From the NCBI RefSeq assembly GCF_003991905.1, contig NZ_RSCL01000023.1:1-64000 (forward strand): DNA of 64,000 nt, in the 5' to 3' direction. The stretch is from Dulcicalothrix desertica PCC 7102 (lineage in GTDB: Bacteria; Cyanobacteriota; Cyanobacteriia; Cyanobacteriales; Nostocaceae). A program made the translations under genes and the position numbers. Below, piece after piece: positions 37,239 to 46,946 of the stretch. A model generated the notes under the pieces. It ran no database searches. It had not been told where the DNA came from and was given only the letters and a program-made list of their open reading frames with translations. Position 1 is the stretch's first letter. The number at the start of each line of letters is the position of its first letter.

Positions 37239-38519
37239 ATGCAGCTAGTAGAAAGGAGAGTAATAAAATCAAATCATCAAGTTTTTTCGCAAGTTGATGA
37301 AATGTGCTTTGCATCCAAGAATTTATACAACAAAGCAACTTTTATTATGAGACAAAGTTTTCTAGCTTGGGGACAGTCTAATGTTCCTCAATATAATAGT
37401 TTGTACCATATGATGAAAGACTTTGAAGAGTATAAAGCACTTCCAGCAAAAGTATCTCAACAAGTTCTAAAAATGGTGGCTCAAAACTGGACATCATTCT
37501 TTGCAGCCAGTTTAGAGTATCAAATCGAGCCATCCAAGTTTACTGGCAGACCATCACTACCTAGATACTTAGATAAGGATGGACGATACTGTGTAATATT
37601 TACTTCACAAGCTACTTCTAAAAAACAACTAGGTCAGGAATTAATCAAGTTATCCGAGATTGATTACTCTTTTGAAACTTGTGTGAAACTTGGTAATGTA
37701 AACAAATATTGTCAATCTAGAATTATTCCCAAACTCGACCACTATGTTTTAGAAATAGTTTATGAAGTCAGTAATGTAAAAGTTTTGGATAATGATAAAA
37801 TAGCAGCGATAGATTTTGGTGTAAATAACTTGATGGCTATAACTTCAAATGTGCCTGGTTTTGAGCCAGTTCTCATTAATGGTAGACCGTTAAAGTCAAT
37901 AAACCAATTTTATAATTCAAAGCGTGCTACAATTACTTCTAAGAACTCCAATAAAAGCTCAAAACGTCTTAAAAGGTTTACTACCTCTCGGAATCACTTG
38001 GTTAAAGATTATCTACACAGAGCATCAACCTATGTAATTAATCTTTTATCTGAGTTGGGAATCAGTAAGCTGGTTTTGGGTAAGAACAAGGGATGGAAGA
38101 ATGGCATTAACATAGGAGGCATTAATAATCAGAACTTCGTACAAATTCCTCACGCTCAACTCATCGACATGTTGACCTATAAGGGCGCTATGAAAGGAAT
38201 TCAGGTCATTATTCAAGAAGAATCTTACACGTCCTCTTCTAGTTTTTTGGACTCGGATTTTATTCCGGTATATGGTAACAAACCTCTTAATTGGAAACCA
38301 TCTGGTAAACGAGTAAAAAGAGGTCTTTATGTTACTAGTAATGGTATAGCTCTTAATGCCGATATTAACGGCAGTTATAAGATTTTAGTCAAAGCATTTC
38401 CCAATGCCTTCTCCTTCGGAGACACTAGCGTGAACGGGATAGGGAATAGAGAGGTGTTAGTTACCCCTAGGAAGGTAAATTTAGAAGGTCATGCGCCCTT
38501 AATGGTGATTCCCTTCTAA
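37239..38519 (+). CDS. tnpB: TnpB RNA-guided nuclease-like protein
   Basis: A 426-residue TnpB. The RuvC-like core has a first acidic residue in IAAIDFGVNNLMAIT, a middle one in QEESYTSSSSFLDSD, and the last in ALNADINGSYKI. The cysteine ribbon (CxxC...CxxC) usual between the last two RuvC motifs is absent; the segment is instead Lys/Arg-rich (SGKRVKRGLYVTSNG). TnpB proteins are omega-RNA-guided DNA nucleases (established for other members). The gene follows tnpA by 88 bp on the same strand. Confidence 0.9.
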   Translation: MQLVERRVIKSNHQVFSQVDEMCFASKNLYNKATFIMRQSFLAWGQSNVPQYNSLYHMMKDFEEYKALPAKVSQQVLKMVAQNWTSFFAASLEYQIEPSKFTGRPSLPRYLDKDGRYCVIFTSQATSKKQLGQELIKLSEIDYSFETCVKLGNVNKYCQSRIIPKLDHYVLEIVYEVSNVKVLDNDKIAAIDFGVNNLMAITSNVPGFEPVLINGRPLKSINQFYNSKRATITSKNSNKSSKRLKRFTTSRNHLVKDYLHRASTYVINLLSELGISKLVLGKNKGWKNGINIGGINNQNFVQIPHAQLIDMLTYKGAMKGIQVIIQEESYTSSSSFLDSDFIPVYGNKPLNWKPSGKRVKRGLYVTSNGIALNADINGSYKILVKAFPNAFSFGDTSVNGIGNREVLVTPRKVNLEGHAPLMVIPF

Positions 38520-38626
38520 GTAAGGATTCAATTCCAATCCTTCTACAAGGTTTTGCGAAGAAGTAGAAGTTATCTATTATAGAAAACTACGTCTGACTAT
38601 ATTTGACTATACAAAACCGAACTATA
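38440..38626 (+). ncRNA. possible omega-RNA at the right end of the IS607 element
   Basis: By analogy with other TnpB elements, the guide RNA spans the end of tnpB and the right end. Here a hairpin TAAGGATT-CAATT-CCAATCCTT follows the stop (38521-38541), then a short spacer runs to the junction. No expression evidence. Confidence 0.3.
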
Positions 38627-38929
38627 AATAAATTCTTCACGACCTGATAGACGTGGCGCCTTCTTTGATTCAGGTGCATAGTACGGCACACCAGCTTTAT
38701 CGCACTTCGAGGTTTTTATCCAACCATCGGCAGGAATGGCGCCGCCTTCTTTAAATGAACGGGCAGGATGCCCATTCCACAAGAAGATATTGGAGATTTT
38801 TTTATTTGGAAGTCCCTTATGTCTTGTGTTTTGATTTTAAGTCTATGTATGTGATTTGATAATTATAATATTGTATTGAGATTTTAATAGATGCTTCACT
38901 ACGTTCAGCATGACATAACATGTTTTTAT
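38520..38929. other. spacer with IS end, primase fragment and repeats
   Basis: It holds the right end of the IS607 element, the primase fragment (38624-38758), a GAACGGGCA hairpin (38757-38777) and a TGTCATGCTGA-type repeat (about 38887-38915). There is no other gene. Confidence 0.6.
38624..38758 (-). pseudogene. detached N-terminal fragment of the TOPRIM/ATPase gene
   Basis: The minus strand reads FKEGGAIPADGWIKTSKCDK, AGVPYYAPESKKAPRLSG, REEFIY and then meets the IS607 right end. Joined to the other side it gives EEFIY-YTDRDSNPLIK, as in DUF3854/TOPRIM primases. Upstream the coding is replaced by a GAACGGGCA-type palindrome (38757-38777), so the original N-terminus is gone too. Confidence 0.65.
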
Positions 38930-41746
38930 TCACTTTATTATAATTAAATCTAAAATAATATCAAGCCGAAAATTTTCAACTAAATCTTTTAAACCTTGAA
39001 TTAAACAAGTTTTACTTGCTGGTATTTGGTCAATTAGATTTAATACAAGTTTATCATCCAGTGTTTTTGCTGCTTCAGCTAATTCTAACAGCCACTCTCT
39101 TGGCATTATATTCAAATCATTACTCGTTAGTTTAATTCTATGTGTCGGCGCCTCTATTACTTCAGGTAGATTATTTTTATTTTCGTAAATATATTGCACA
39201 CCCAAATGTTGAGCGATTTTTTCTAAAAGTTCTTCTTCTGTAAATGGCTTATATATTAGGTCATCACAACCTGCTGCGAATATAGCTGCGCGCTGTTCTT
39301 CAAACGCATTAGCTGTTAAAGCAATAATAATGCATGTACTTTCTTGTTTAATTATTCTAGTTGCTTCGTATCCATCCAGTACTGGCATTAACATATCCAT
39401 ACAAATAAGATGGGGTTGCCAATTTCTATATTTTTCAATTCCTTCATAACCATTTGCTGCTGTACAAACTTCAAATCCTACTAAAATAAGCATTTTTGTT
39501 AGCAATACACTATTTTCTAACATATCTTCTACTATTAATATACGGTATTTAGGTTGATTTGCTTCTATACCAGTAATGCGACGATATGCTAATTTTTGTA
39601 TTAACTGAGAGTCATCTGCTAACTCAACAGGAATATGAAATGAAAAAATCGACCCTTGCTTATAAATGCTTTTGACGCTGATATCTCCTCCCATTGCTTG
39701 AACAAATTTTTGGCTAATAGCCAACCCTAAACCTGTTCCTTCAATTGATTCTCTTCCGCTCTGAGATTGAACAAAAGGAACAAACAGTTTACTTATTTCA
39801 GCTTCTACTATTCCCGCTCCTGTATCTTGTATTTCAAAGTATAAAGTTGGTTGAAAATCATAATTAGAATAATTTACTTTTAAGGTAACACTACCCTTAC
39901 TAGTAAATTTTATAGCATTACCAAGTAAATTAATTAAAATTTGACGTAATTTACTTTCATCTGTTTTGATATATCTTGGTAAGTTGTCTTGAGGTTGAAT
40001 AATTAATTTGATATTTTTAGATTTTGCTCTAAATTTTAACATTTCTTCTAATAATTTTATAAAGTTTAACAAATCAAAGCTATTAGTTTTTACGGTGATT
40101 TTTCCAGCTTCAATTTTAGACATTGATAAAACATCATTAATCAGTTGCAGTAAATGATTTCCACTACGATGAATAATACTTATATTATTTCGATGTTCTT
40201 GTGTTAAGCAACTATCTCGCTCCATGATTTGCGTAAAACCTAAAATCACATTTAAAGGTGTTCGTAATTCATGACTTACCTTTGAGAGAAATTCACTTTT
40301 TGCTTCAGATGCTGCGTTTGCTGCTACTAATGCTTTTTGCAGCGCTATTTCAGCTTGTTCTCGCTTTTGTAAGGCAGATTGTAATTCTTTGGTACGGTTT
40401 TTTACACGAAAATCTAATTGATTGTTGGCGTTTTCTAGAGCTATAAACGCATTATAAATTTCTTGCGCCATGCTATTAAATAAATCTGATAATACTGAAA
40501 ATTCCTTAATTTTATGAGTATTAAAATTGTTTGTATATTTAAAGGAGTTACTACTATTAAAGTCGGAGTTTACTGCTTCTTCTGTTAATATTTCTGCTGC
40601 TAAACTTAATTGCTTTATCGGCGCCGCAATCCAGCACGATGTCAAAATTCCAATTATAATTGCTAATATCAAAGTTAGTAAGCATAATAAAATTGTCGTC
40701 TGATTATTGGCATTAATTTTTGCCATAAAGTCACATTCAGGCACTACTATAACAATTAACCAATCTATGCCATATTTATCCTGCCAAGGAGTCACTTGCA
40801 CAAATTGCTTTTGATTATTAAATGTAAAATCAAGTTGAGTTGTAGTAGTAATCTTATTAAGATTTGGAAATTGTTTATTTAAAAAAACTGCTGTGCCTCT
40901 AATTAAAGGAGTGCTAATTTGAGACGCTTTAATTCGTTTTGCTTGATTGTTAATAATAATGTATCCAGGTTCTTCTGAAGAACTTGCTACTAACATGCCA
41001 TTGCGCTCAATAATAAAAGTTTGTGCTTTAGGACTAATACGAATGTTACGTAAAAAAGCGCTAAGTTCTGATAAAATTAAATCTACTCCCAATACGCCAA
41101 TTAATTTTTTATTACTGTTATATACTGGATAACTCGCAGAAATAGCTATAACATTACTGTTATCTTGCCAATTATAAATCTCACTCCATATCGGTCTTTG
41201 GCTTTTTACTGCATCCGTATACCAAGATGCATCATTTGGATGTCCACCCGGCTTAATTGTAACTGTACTAAGGCGCCTACCATTTTCATCAACTGAAAAA
41301 ATTTCGTAATCTTTATTGCTTAACTTTTCAGAAATGCGCTTATAATCGTCCTCTAGCCCGGCGCCGATGAATTCACCTTTTGTGTTACCAAAGTTAATAT
41401 AGCTGACATCAAAAATTTGAAGTTGATTCCAAAAATATTGTCCTGTTTTTTGAAAGTTGTTTAAGTCCAACATCCCTAACTTCACAGCTTGCAAGTTAGT
41501 TTTGTTAACTTGGTGCGCTGTTTCCAAGTAACTGTCGAGTTTTTGGTCTATACGCTTACTAATTTCACTTCGCATTTGTGTCGCTAAGTTGTTAACTGCC
41601 ATTTGCCCATTGTGGTAAGAAAAATAACCAACTAGTAACACCGCAGTAAAAGTTTGCAGAACAAATGGTACTGACAAAACCGTCGTTAATGAAAAAGAAC
41701 GTTCAAATTTAGGACGGAAAAAGCGATTTAGCCGTTTGATAGACAT
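38930..41746 (-). CDS. hybrid sensor histidine kinase with dCache domain
   Basis: A 938-residue membrane sensor. TM1 is about residues 20-45; the periplasmic dCache domain about 50-340 (FGNTKGEFIGAG, PIWSEIYNWQ, IISASYPV-like strand and LIGVLGVDL); TM2 about 348-372; HAMP about 373-440. The kinase core follows: H-box SHELRTPLNVILG, N-box NLLGNAIKFTS, G1 DTGAGI, G2 GTGLGLAIS. A receiver domain (about 735-850) has VED and phospho-acceptor CMDMLMPVLDG with KPF. A short alpha-helical tail, perhaps a degenerate Hpt, ends it. No cognate regulator is adjacent. The ligand is unknown. Confidence 0.92.
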   Translation of the reverse strand: MSIKRLNRFFRPKFERSFSLTTVLSVPFVLQTFTAVLLVGYFSYHNGQMAVNNLATQMRSEISKRIDQKLDSYLETAHQVNKTNLQAVKLGMLDLNNFQKTGQYFWNQLQIFDVSYINFGNTKGEFIGAGLEDDYKRISEKLSNKDYEIFSVDENGRRLSTVTIKPGGHPNDASWYTDAVKSQRPIWSEIYNWQDNSNVIAISASYPVYNSNKKLIGVLGVDLILSELSAFLRNIRISPKAQTFIIERNGMLVASSSEEPGYIIINNQAKRIKASQISTPLIRGTAVFLNKQFPNLNKITTTTQLDFTFNNQKQFVQVTPWQDKYGIDWLIVIVVPECDFMAKINANNQTTILLCLLTLILAIIIGILTSCWIAAPIKQLSLAAEILTEEAVNSDFNSSNSFKYTNNFNTHKIKEFSVLSDLFNSMAQEIYNAFIALENANNQLDFRVKNRTKELQSALQKREQAEIALQKALVAANAASEAKSEFLSKVSHELRTPLNVILGFTQIMERDSCLTQEHRNNISIIHRSGNHLLQLINDVLSMSKIEAGKITVKTNSFDLLNFIKLLEEMLKFRAKSKNIKLIIQPQDNLPRYIKTDESKLRQILINLLGNAIKFTSKGSVTLKVNYSNYDFQPTLYFEIQDTGAGIVEAEISKLFVPFVQSQSGRESIEGTGLGLAISQKFVQAMGGDISVKSIYKQGSIFSFHIPVELADDSQLIQKLAYRRITGIEANQPKYRILIVEDMLENSVLLTKMLILVGFEVCTAANGYEGIEKYRNWQPHLICMDMLMPVLDGYEATRIIKQESTCIIIALTANAFEEQRAAIFAAGCDDLIYKPFTEEELLEKIAQHLGVQYIYENKNNLPEVIEAPTHRIKLTSNDLNIMPREWLLELAEAAKTLDDKLVLNLIDQIPASKTCLIQGLKDLVENFRLDIILDLIIIK

Positions 41747-42062
41747 GATATTACTACACTATCAAGCTCAAGTATGCCGTTTGTTAATTTGCTTACATTA
41801 ACACGTCAGAAACCGGGTTTCTCTGTAAAATTGTTCTTTATTACAATATATTAATAAACAAACCCGGTTTCTATGGGAAATTGTTTTTTCATTACAATAT
41901 ATTAATGAATAAACTCGGTTTCTATGGTTCCTGTATCAATAAATAATTCGATATATTAAGAGTTCCCTAATAGTTGTGTCATGTTGTCCAATAATACCGG
42001 ACGTTTTCAAATCAATTGTGTATCCTGAAAAAATCAGTCGATTATTTGGAATGGAGGTAAAT
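41747..42062. other. spacer with 50-bp tandem duplication
   Basis: An AGAAACCGGGTTTCT palindrome (41808-41822) is followed by two 50-bp tandem copies at 41831-41880 and 41881-41930. Each ends in AAAC(C/T)CGGTTTCTATGG. The unit thus carries one half of the palindromic repeat. No gene is seen. Confidence 0.75.
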
Positions 42063-42281
42063 GTGACTCCGAATCTTATGCGTCAGTTTTGGTCGGTACT
42101 AGAAAGCGCTCAGAGTAAAACGCTTTTACAAATGGATGATGCAAGCTTGGTACAATGGCTCGTAAGACAGACCAAGATGCAAACATCCCTCGATTACAGC
42201 GAAACTGCTTTTTTGAACGATTACATTCAATCACGGCTAGCTCTTATTCGTGACATGGCTTACGAACGTTCGTACAATTAA
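42063..42281 (+). CDS. small conserved cyanobacterial protein
   Basis: A 72-residue helical protein: TPNLMRQFWSVLESAQSKTL, LLQMDDASLVQWLVRQ, and ETAFLNDYIQSRLALIRDMA. I recall homologues in many filamentous cyanobacteria, without known function. The start is a GTG at 42063, with GGAGG 5 nt before; the ATG at 41976 or 42051 would be upstream of or inside that site. It converges on ribD with a 4-nt overlap. Confidence 0.7.
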   Translation: MTPNLMRQFWSVLESAQSKTLLQMDDASLVQWLVRQTKMQTSLDYSETAFLNDYIQSRLALIRDMAYERSYN

Positions 42282-43471
42282 ATGTTAAGAGGTAAATACC
42301 CCTCAATTAAACAGTCAGTTCCAACTAAACGCATTTCAACACGTTCTAAAGCAAGTGCCTCAGTCATAGTGGTAAAGCCTAAATCTCCGACGGGGGTAGG
42401 AGCAGCACTGCCACCTATGATTTTAGGGGCAATAAAAGCTAAAACCTTTTGTACAGCATTTTCTTTAATTGCACTTGCTGCTAATGTTCCACCACACTCC
42501 CACAACACGTTACAGAAACCACGCTCATAAAAATATGCCATTGCTTTATCGGGTGTAAGTAAATCTAATTCAATTACTTCTACCCCACGACGACGTAGAC
42601 TTGCCTGAAAATCGGGGTTTGCTCCCTTACTCGTCAGTACCAAAGTGGGAGCTACCTCGGTTTGCCACAGGTGAGCTTCTGCTGGTAAGTCAAGACTACG
42701 ACTCATTACTACCCGTAAAGGATTGCGTGCGAACTCGTTATGACTTGTTAAATATGGATTATCTTTTCTAACTGTATTTCCACCTATAACTACTGCATCA
42801 CATGCTACTCGCGTTTGATAAACTACGCTGCGAGCTTCCTGATTTGTAATCCAAGCGCTATGACCTGTATTTGTGGCGATTTTACCATCTAGAGTCATGG
42901 CATATTTTAATATACCCAACGGGCGCCGATGCAATATTCTATGTATAAAACCTTCATTTAATTTTCGACAAGCAGCTTCTTCGACTCCAACTATTACCTC
43001 AATACCGCCGGAGCGAAGTTTAGCAATACCACCACCTGCGACTAAAGGGTTTGGGTCAACCATCCCCACTACGACTTTTGCAACACCTGCTTTGATTAAG
43101 GCGGACGAACAAGGTGGAGTGCGTCCATAGTGGTTACAAGGTTCAAGACTAACATAAGCCGTGGCGCCACATGCATTTTCACCAGCTTCTCGCAACGCAA
43201 AAACCTCCGCATGAGGTTCACCAGCTTTAGGATGATACCCTTCTCCAACTATTTTGCCATCTTTAACAATAACCGCTCCAACCATCGGGTTTGGCGCTGT
43301 GCATCCCAAAGCTTTACGCGCAAGTTCCAAGCATCGCTGCATCATGCGCGCGTCAAAACTCGTTCCAATATTTTTAGATTGTGAGTAATAACCCATTGAA
43401 ATATTAATAGTATTTTCCTGACTTTGGAGCGCTTCGGCATTGGCATGTTGCACTATTGGGGAGTTATCCAT
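42278..43471 (-). CDS. ribD: bifunctional riboflavin deaminase/reductase
   Basis: A 397-residue enzyme for steps two and three of riboflavin synthesis. The zinc-dependent deaminase domain (about 40-180) has PNPMVGAVIV, the zinc HAE in EPHAEVFAL and PCNHYGRTPPC. The reductase domain (about 180-395) has KYAMTLDGKIAT, GGNTVRKDNPYLT and WECGGTLAASAI. An N-terminal extension of about 35 residues is not conserved; the ATG at residue 26 is another possible start. AGGT precedes the chosen ATG by 2-7 nt. No FMN riboswitch is visible upstream. Confidence 0.93.
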   Translation of the reverse strand: MDNSPIVQHANAEALQSQENTINISMGYYSQSKNIGTSFDARMMQRCLELARKALGCTAPNPMVGAVIVKDGKIVGEGYHPKAGEPHAEVFALREAGENACGATAYVSLEPCNHYGRTPPCSSALIKAGVAKVVVGMVDPNPLVAGGGIAKLRSGGIEVIVGVEEAACRKLNEGFIHRILHRRPLGILKYAMTLDGKIATNTGHSAWITNQEARSVVYQTRVACDAVVIGGNTVRKDNPYLTSHNEFARNPLRVVMSRSLDLPAEAHLWQTEVAPTLVLTSKGANPDFQASLRRRGVEVIELDLLTPDKAMAYFYERGFCNVLWECGGTLAASAIKENAVQKVLAFIAPKIIGGSAAPTPVGDLGFTTMTEALALERVEMRLVGTDCLIEGYLPLNI

Positions 43472-43916
43472 AACCTATATACACCTTTATTTCCGAAACT
43501 TCCTGCTACTGTATAACGAATAAAAATGACAGGCTTAAGCCAAGTTTAAAGCGTCATGCTTAACAATTCCAGCAAAAAGGTAAAATTGATTCTGCTTACT
43601 TCTTTCTTTGTGTCCTAAGAAAGCGGGAAAACTCCGTTTACGTTAACGGATAATGTGCCTTTGTGGTTAATTACTCATAATAATTTTGTATTTTTAGTAT
43701 GTTTTTTTACATAATACGTAGAGACGTGTAAACCTTTATGTTTTCCCGTAGGGATTAATCACGTCTCTACATATCACCTATAAATATATTAAGAGTCCCA
43801 TCTTCACCAAAGAAAATGGGACTCTAATTTATCACCACACTCCGCCCAATGATTAGGTGTTAACAAGTAAAATACCAGCTAACACCTTTAATAACGTTAA
43901 AATTGGATTTAAAAAT
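43472..43916. other. spacer between ribD and mreD
   Basis: A 445-bp spacer. It contains a degenerate GTAGAGACGTG...CACGTCTCTAC inverted repeat at 43718-43770 and another AT-rich stretch (GAGTCCCATCTT / AATGGGACTC, about 43791-43825) that pairs as a hairpin and may end the mreBCD transcript. No gene is seen. Confidence 0.6.
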
Positions 43917-44600
43917 TTAGTTTTGCTCTGCAAGCTTAAGCTTTTGCCACCAGCGGTTTAAAGGATAATAAACGACAGGCGCCCAAAGGCTACTAAGAAT
44001 AGCAGAAGCAAGAGCGACTCGCTGAAAATATGCCCAAATAAATGTGACATTTCTACCTCCACTCAAAGCTAGTTGTGATGCAAAAACAGCTTCACTAAAA
44101 ACTGCCATTACAAAAACAATTAAAGCAATAGAGATAAAGTCCTCTTCTATAAATCTAGATTTTTGAATTCCACCAGTGATTAATCCTACCAAACCCAGAG
44201 GCAATGCATGAGTCGGTTCAGAATATGTCATGGCATCTTGAAGGAATCCTAAAATGATACCAGCGAAGGCGCCTTGCCATGCATTACGCTTTACACTCCA
44301 AGCGACTACCCAAATAAGCAGCCAATTTGGCGCAATTCCGAGTAACTCCATACCAGGTAAACGGTTGGGTAGCAACATCAAACATAAGAGTACACTGAAA
44401 AACATCAAAGAGTAATCTACGATTTGACGAGTTCGGGGTTTCCAACTAGCAATTGGCTTGAAGTTGAATTTAAATAGTGGTTTTGATTTTGGTTTTGAGG
44501 AAGGTGCCTCTTTTTGGCGCGCGGACTGTTTTCTTTTTTTAGGTTTGGCGGAATAAGAGCTAGTGCGACGCTTGGAACCCTTCCATGAAAATAGCTTCAT
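43917..44600 (-). CDS. mreD: rod shape-determining protein MreD
   Basis: A 227-residue inner-membrane protein with an N-terminal Lys/Ser-rich cytosolic extension (1-65) and five to six helices after it (LMFFSVLLCLMLLPN, LLIWVVAWSV, IILGFLQDAMTY, FVMAVFSEAVFAS). GIILGFLQD is typical of MreD. It acts with MreC and MreB in directing cell elongation. It follows mreC by 45 bp as the last gene of the mreBCD operon. The long basic N-terminus is longer than in classical MreD. Confidence 0.9.
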   Translation of the reverse strand: MKLFSWKGSKRRTSSYSAKPKKRKQSARQKEAPSSKPKSKPLFKFNFKPIASWKPRTRQIVDYSLMFFSVLLCLMLLPNRLPGMELLGIAPNWLLIWVVAWSVKRNAWQGAFAGIILGFLQDAMTYSEPTHALPLGLVGLITGGIQKSRFIEEDFISIALIVFVMAVFSEAVFASQLALSGGRNVTFIWAYFQRVALASAILSSLWAPVVYYPLNRWWQKLKLAEQN

Positions 44601-44645
44601 ACTCTTTGAGGTGATGCGTATCTTAAATGTTTAATTTTTGATTGG

Positions 44646-45482
44646 TTAATTAGGTTTGGCTTGTGAAACAGATTTTTGTGATTCTTGAGTTTCTTTTTGT
44701 TTATCAGCGTTTACTGGAGCTTCTGGTTGCGCTTCTGGCTTTGAATAAATTTCAACCCAATCAAGCGAACGAATTGGTGGGAAAAGTTCGATTTTGGCAA
44801 TCGATGCAGGTAAGCGCTTTAAATCTAAAGATTTTATACGACCAACCGCAATTCCTGATGGAAATTTTTGGCTGTAGGTGGATGTAGCGATTAAATCACC
44901 AATTTTGACGTTGGGGACTTTTTCGTAAAACTCAAGTACAGCTTCAGTAGAACCATCACCGCGTAATACACCTTTGGCGCCAGTTCGACTAACGGTTACA
45001 CCAACTTGGCTTTTGAAGTCGCTAACTAACAGCACGCGGCTAGAGTTTGGAGTTACATTTTCTACAAGACCAATTAACCCACCTTCGGCACGAACAACAG
45101 AACCCTCTTGAACTCCATTGGAACTGCCACGGTTGAGAGTTACTTGTTGCCACCAATTGTCAGCACTGCGCCCAATTACACGAGCTACAGCCAGAGGTTT
45201 TGCGGCTTTTTCTTGTTCGTTATAATTTAAAATTTGTTTAAGCTTTTGATTTTGACTTTGTAGATCAACAATCTGGGTTTGCAATTCTAATAACTGGGCA
45301 TCACGTAATCTTTCTTCTTTAGTTGGGCCAGAACTCATAATTTGTAGTGGACGAGTTATGCCTTGATAGACCTCAAGTAAAAATGAACCTTGAGTTTGTC
45401 GCAGTACAAAAGCACCACCAACTACTAAACCGAGTAAACCTATTTGTAAGCCCCTGCGCTCCCACCACCGTGCTGTAAACAT
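44646..45482 (-). CDS. mreC: rod shape-determining protein MreC
   Basis: A 278-residue protein with a single N-terminal membrane helix (about 11-28), a coiled coil (about 60-95, LRDAQLLELQTQIVDLQSQN) and the two beta-barrel periplasmic domain (ARVIGRSADNWWQQVTLNRG, GLVENVTPNSSRVLL). The C-terminus is Gln/Pro/Lys-rich. MreC bridges MreB filaments to wall-synthesis enzymes. It lies 78 bp after mreB. Confidence 0.93.
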   Translation of the reverse strand: MFTARWWERRGLQIGLLGLVVGGAFVLRQTQGSFLLEVYQGITRPLQIMSSGPTKEERLRDAQLLELQTQIVDLQSQNQKLKQILNYNEQEKAAKPLAVARVIGRSADNWWQQVTLNRGSSNGVQEGSVVRAEGGLIGLVENVTPNSSRVLLVSDFKSQVGVTVSRTGAKGVLRGDGSTEAVLEFYEKVPNVKIGDLIATSTYSQKFPSGIAVGRIKSLDLKRLPASIAKIELFPPIRSLDWVEIYSKPEAQPEAPVNADKQKETQESQKSVSQAKPN

Positions 45483-45560
45483 ACGTACCTTTCTTATAGC
45501 TATAAATAATAGGGATACTGGATTCTACCGAGAATCCAGTAACACTTGCTGCATTCTGCT

Positions 45561-46604
45561 TTACATATTTCGTGAACGAGCGCTAAATACTCGCTCATGC
45601 TGTTTAAAGTTCTCCAATACACGACCAGTACCAAGAACTACACAACTTAATGGGTCAGATGCTACGTGTGTAACAATACCCGTTTCATGACTAATTAAAG
45701 TGTCAATACCCTTAAGTAACGCACCGCCACCAGCAAGCATGATACCCCTGTCGATAATATCTGCCGCAAGTTCCGGAGGTGTACGCTCCAAAGTTCGCTT
45801 CACTGCTTCAATAATTACGCTTAAAGGTTCCGACATGCTTTCGCGAATCTCTGGCCCTTTTATTGTGACAGTACGTGGTAATCCTGAAAGCAAGTGCAAA
45901 CCGCGAACTTCCATAATTGCTTCTTCGTCATCAGAAGTAGGATAAGCCGAACCAATACGAATTTTAATATCTTCGGCAGTTCGTTCGCCAATCACCAAAT
46001 TATGAACTTTCTTCATATATCCGATTATCGACTCGGTTAACTCATCACCTGCGATACGTACCGATTCGCTCAATACTGTACCTTGCAAGCTCAGAACTGC
46101 TACCTCTGTGGTGCCGCCACCAATGTCAATAATCATATTACCTGTTGGGTCAGCAACTGGTAATCCGGCGCCTATTGCTGCTGCAACAGGTTCGTCAATC
46201 AAAAACACTTCTCTGGCGCCTGCTTGGGCAGCAGCATCCATCACAGCTCGTCGTTCAACACCAGTTACACCGCTAGGAATACCGATGACAATTCTTGGTA
46301 AAACCAATGACTTGCCCTCGTTAACGCGCTGGATAAAGCTTTTCAACATCAGCTCGGCGGTATCAAAGTCAGCGATTACACCGTCACGCAAGGGGCGGAG
46401 AGCAACCACATTACCTGGTGTCCGACCGAGCATTTTTTTTGCTTCTTCTCCCACTGCCAATGCGACCTTTTCATTTTGGTCGATGGCTACCACCGAAGGT
46501 TCTTGGAGAACAATACCTTTACCACATACGTAAACGAGGGTGTTGGCTGTACCTAAATCGATACCCATATCCCGCGATAAGGAAAACTTTTTAAAAAGAC
46601 CCAC
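45561..46604 (-). CDS. mreB: rod shape-determining protein MreB
   Basis: A 347-residue bacterial actin. Phosphate-1 motif [21 protein letters not shown]-like [16 protein letters not shown], phosphate-2 [14 protein letters not shown] and the adenosine motif [12 protein letters not shown] are intact, so it should polymerise with ATP. It leads the mreBCD operon. In filamentous cyanobacteria, MreB sets cell shape. Confidence 0.96.
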   Translation of the reverse strand: MGLFKKFSLSRDMGIDLGTANTLVYVCGKGIVLQEPSVVAIDQNEKVALAVGEEAKKMLGRTPGNVVALRPLRDGVIADFDTAELMLKSFIQRVNEGKSLVLPRIVIGIPSGVTGVERRAVMDAAAQAGAREVFLIDEPVAAAIGAGLPVADPTGNMIIDIGGGTTEVAVLSLQGTVLSESVRIAGDELTESIIGYMKKVHNLVIGERTAEDIKIRIGSAYPTSDDEEAIMEVRGLHLLSGLPRTVTIKGPEIRESMSEPLSVIIEAVKRTLERTPPELAADIIDRGIMLAGGGALLKGIDTLISHETGIVTHVASDPLSCVVLGTGRVLENFKQHERVFSARSRNM

Positions 46605-46946
46605 GCGCTTCTACGCCCCCTATTTGCGATACTTTTGACTACGAGTTTTTGACTGAATCGTGCTGGATTCTATTACTTTTTTTATCCTGAGTCTAGTAAA
46701 GCAGGCTATTTTTTATAGAACTTTTGGTAATCTTTACTAAACATGAGCTGCACTACTTTTTTCTATTCTATGGCTACATCAGTATATCCGTAAGGATTCA
46801 CTCCGGCGCCGAAGTAATTTTTACCAATTTTCCTGCATAGAGCGACAGTTGCTCTTTATCTAAACATATATTTTAGATAGTGACAATTCCTATATGATAC
46901 AAGTAATATATATAAAGTACCTTTGTACTGAATAGGTAGCATTAGT
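46605..46946. other. divergent spacer between mreB and ssb
   Basis: A 342-bp AT-rich region that must hold both promoters. One GGCGCC (46805) is present. I see no gene, repeat or strong hairpin. Confidence 0.5.

Larger units (their letters stand above)
36494..38626 (+). mobile_element. IS607-type element (tnpA + tnpB)
   Basis: The element carries a serine-recombinase tnpA and a tnpB. Its edges are inferred from where the interrupted primase frame stops and resumes: the sequence GAATTTATTTAT at the right side and TATTATACTGACC at the left join to read EEFIYYTD. No target duplication is required, as expected for IS607. No GGCGCC occurs within, unlike the flanks. Confidence 0.85.
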
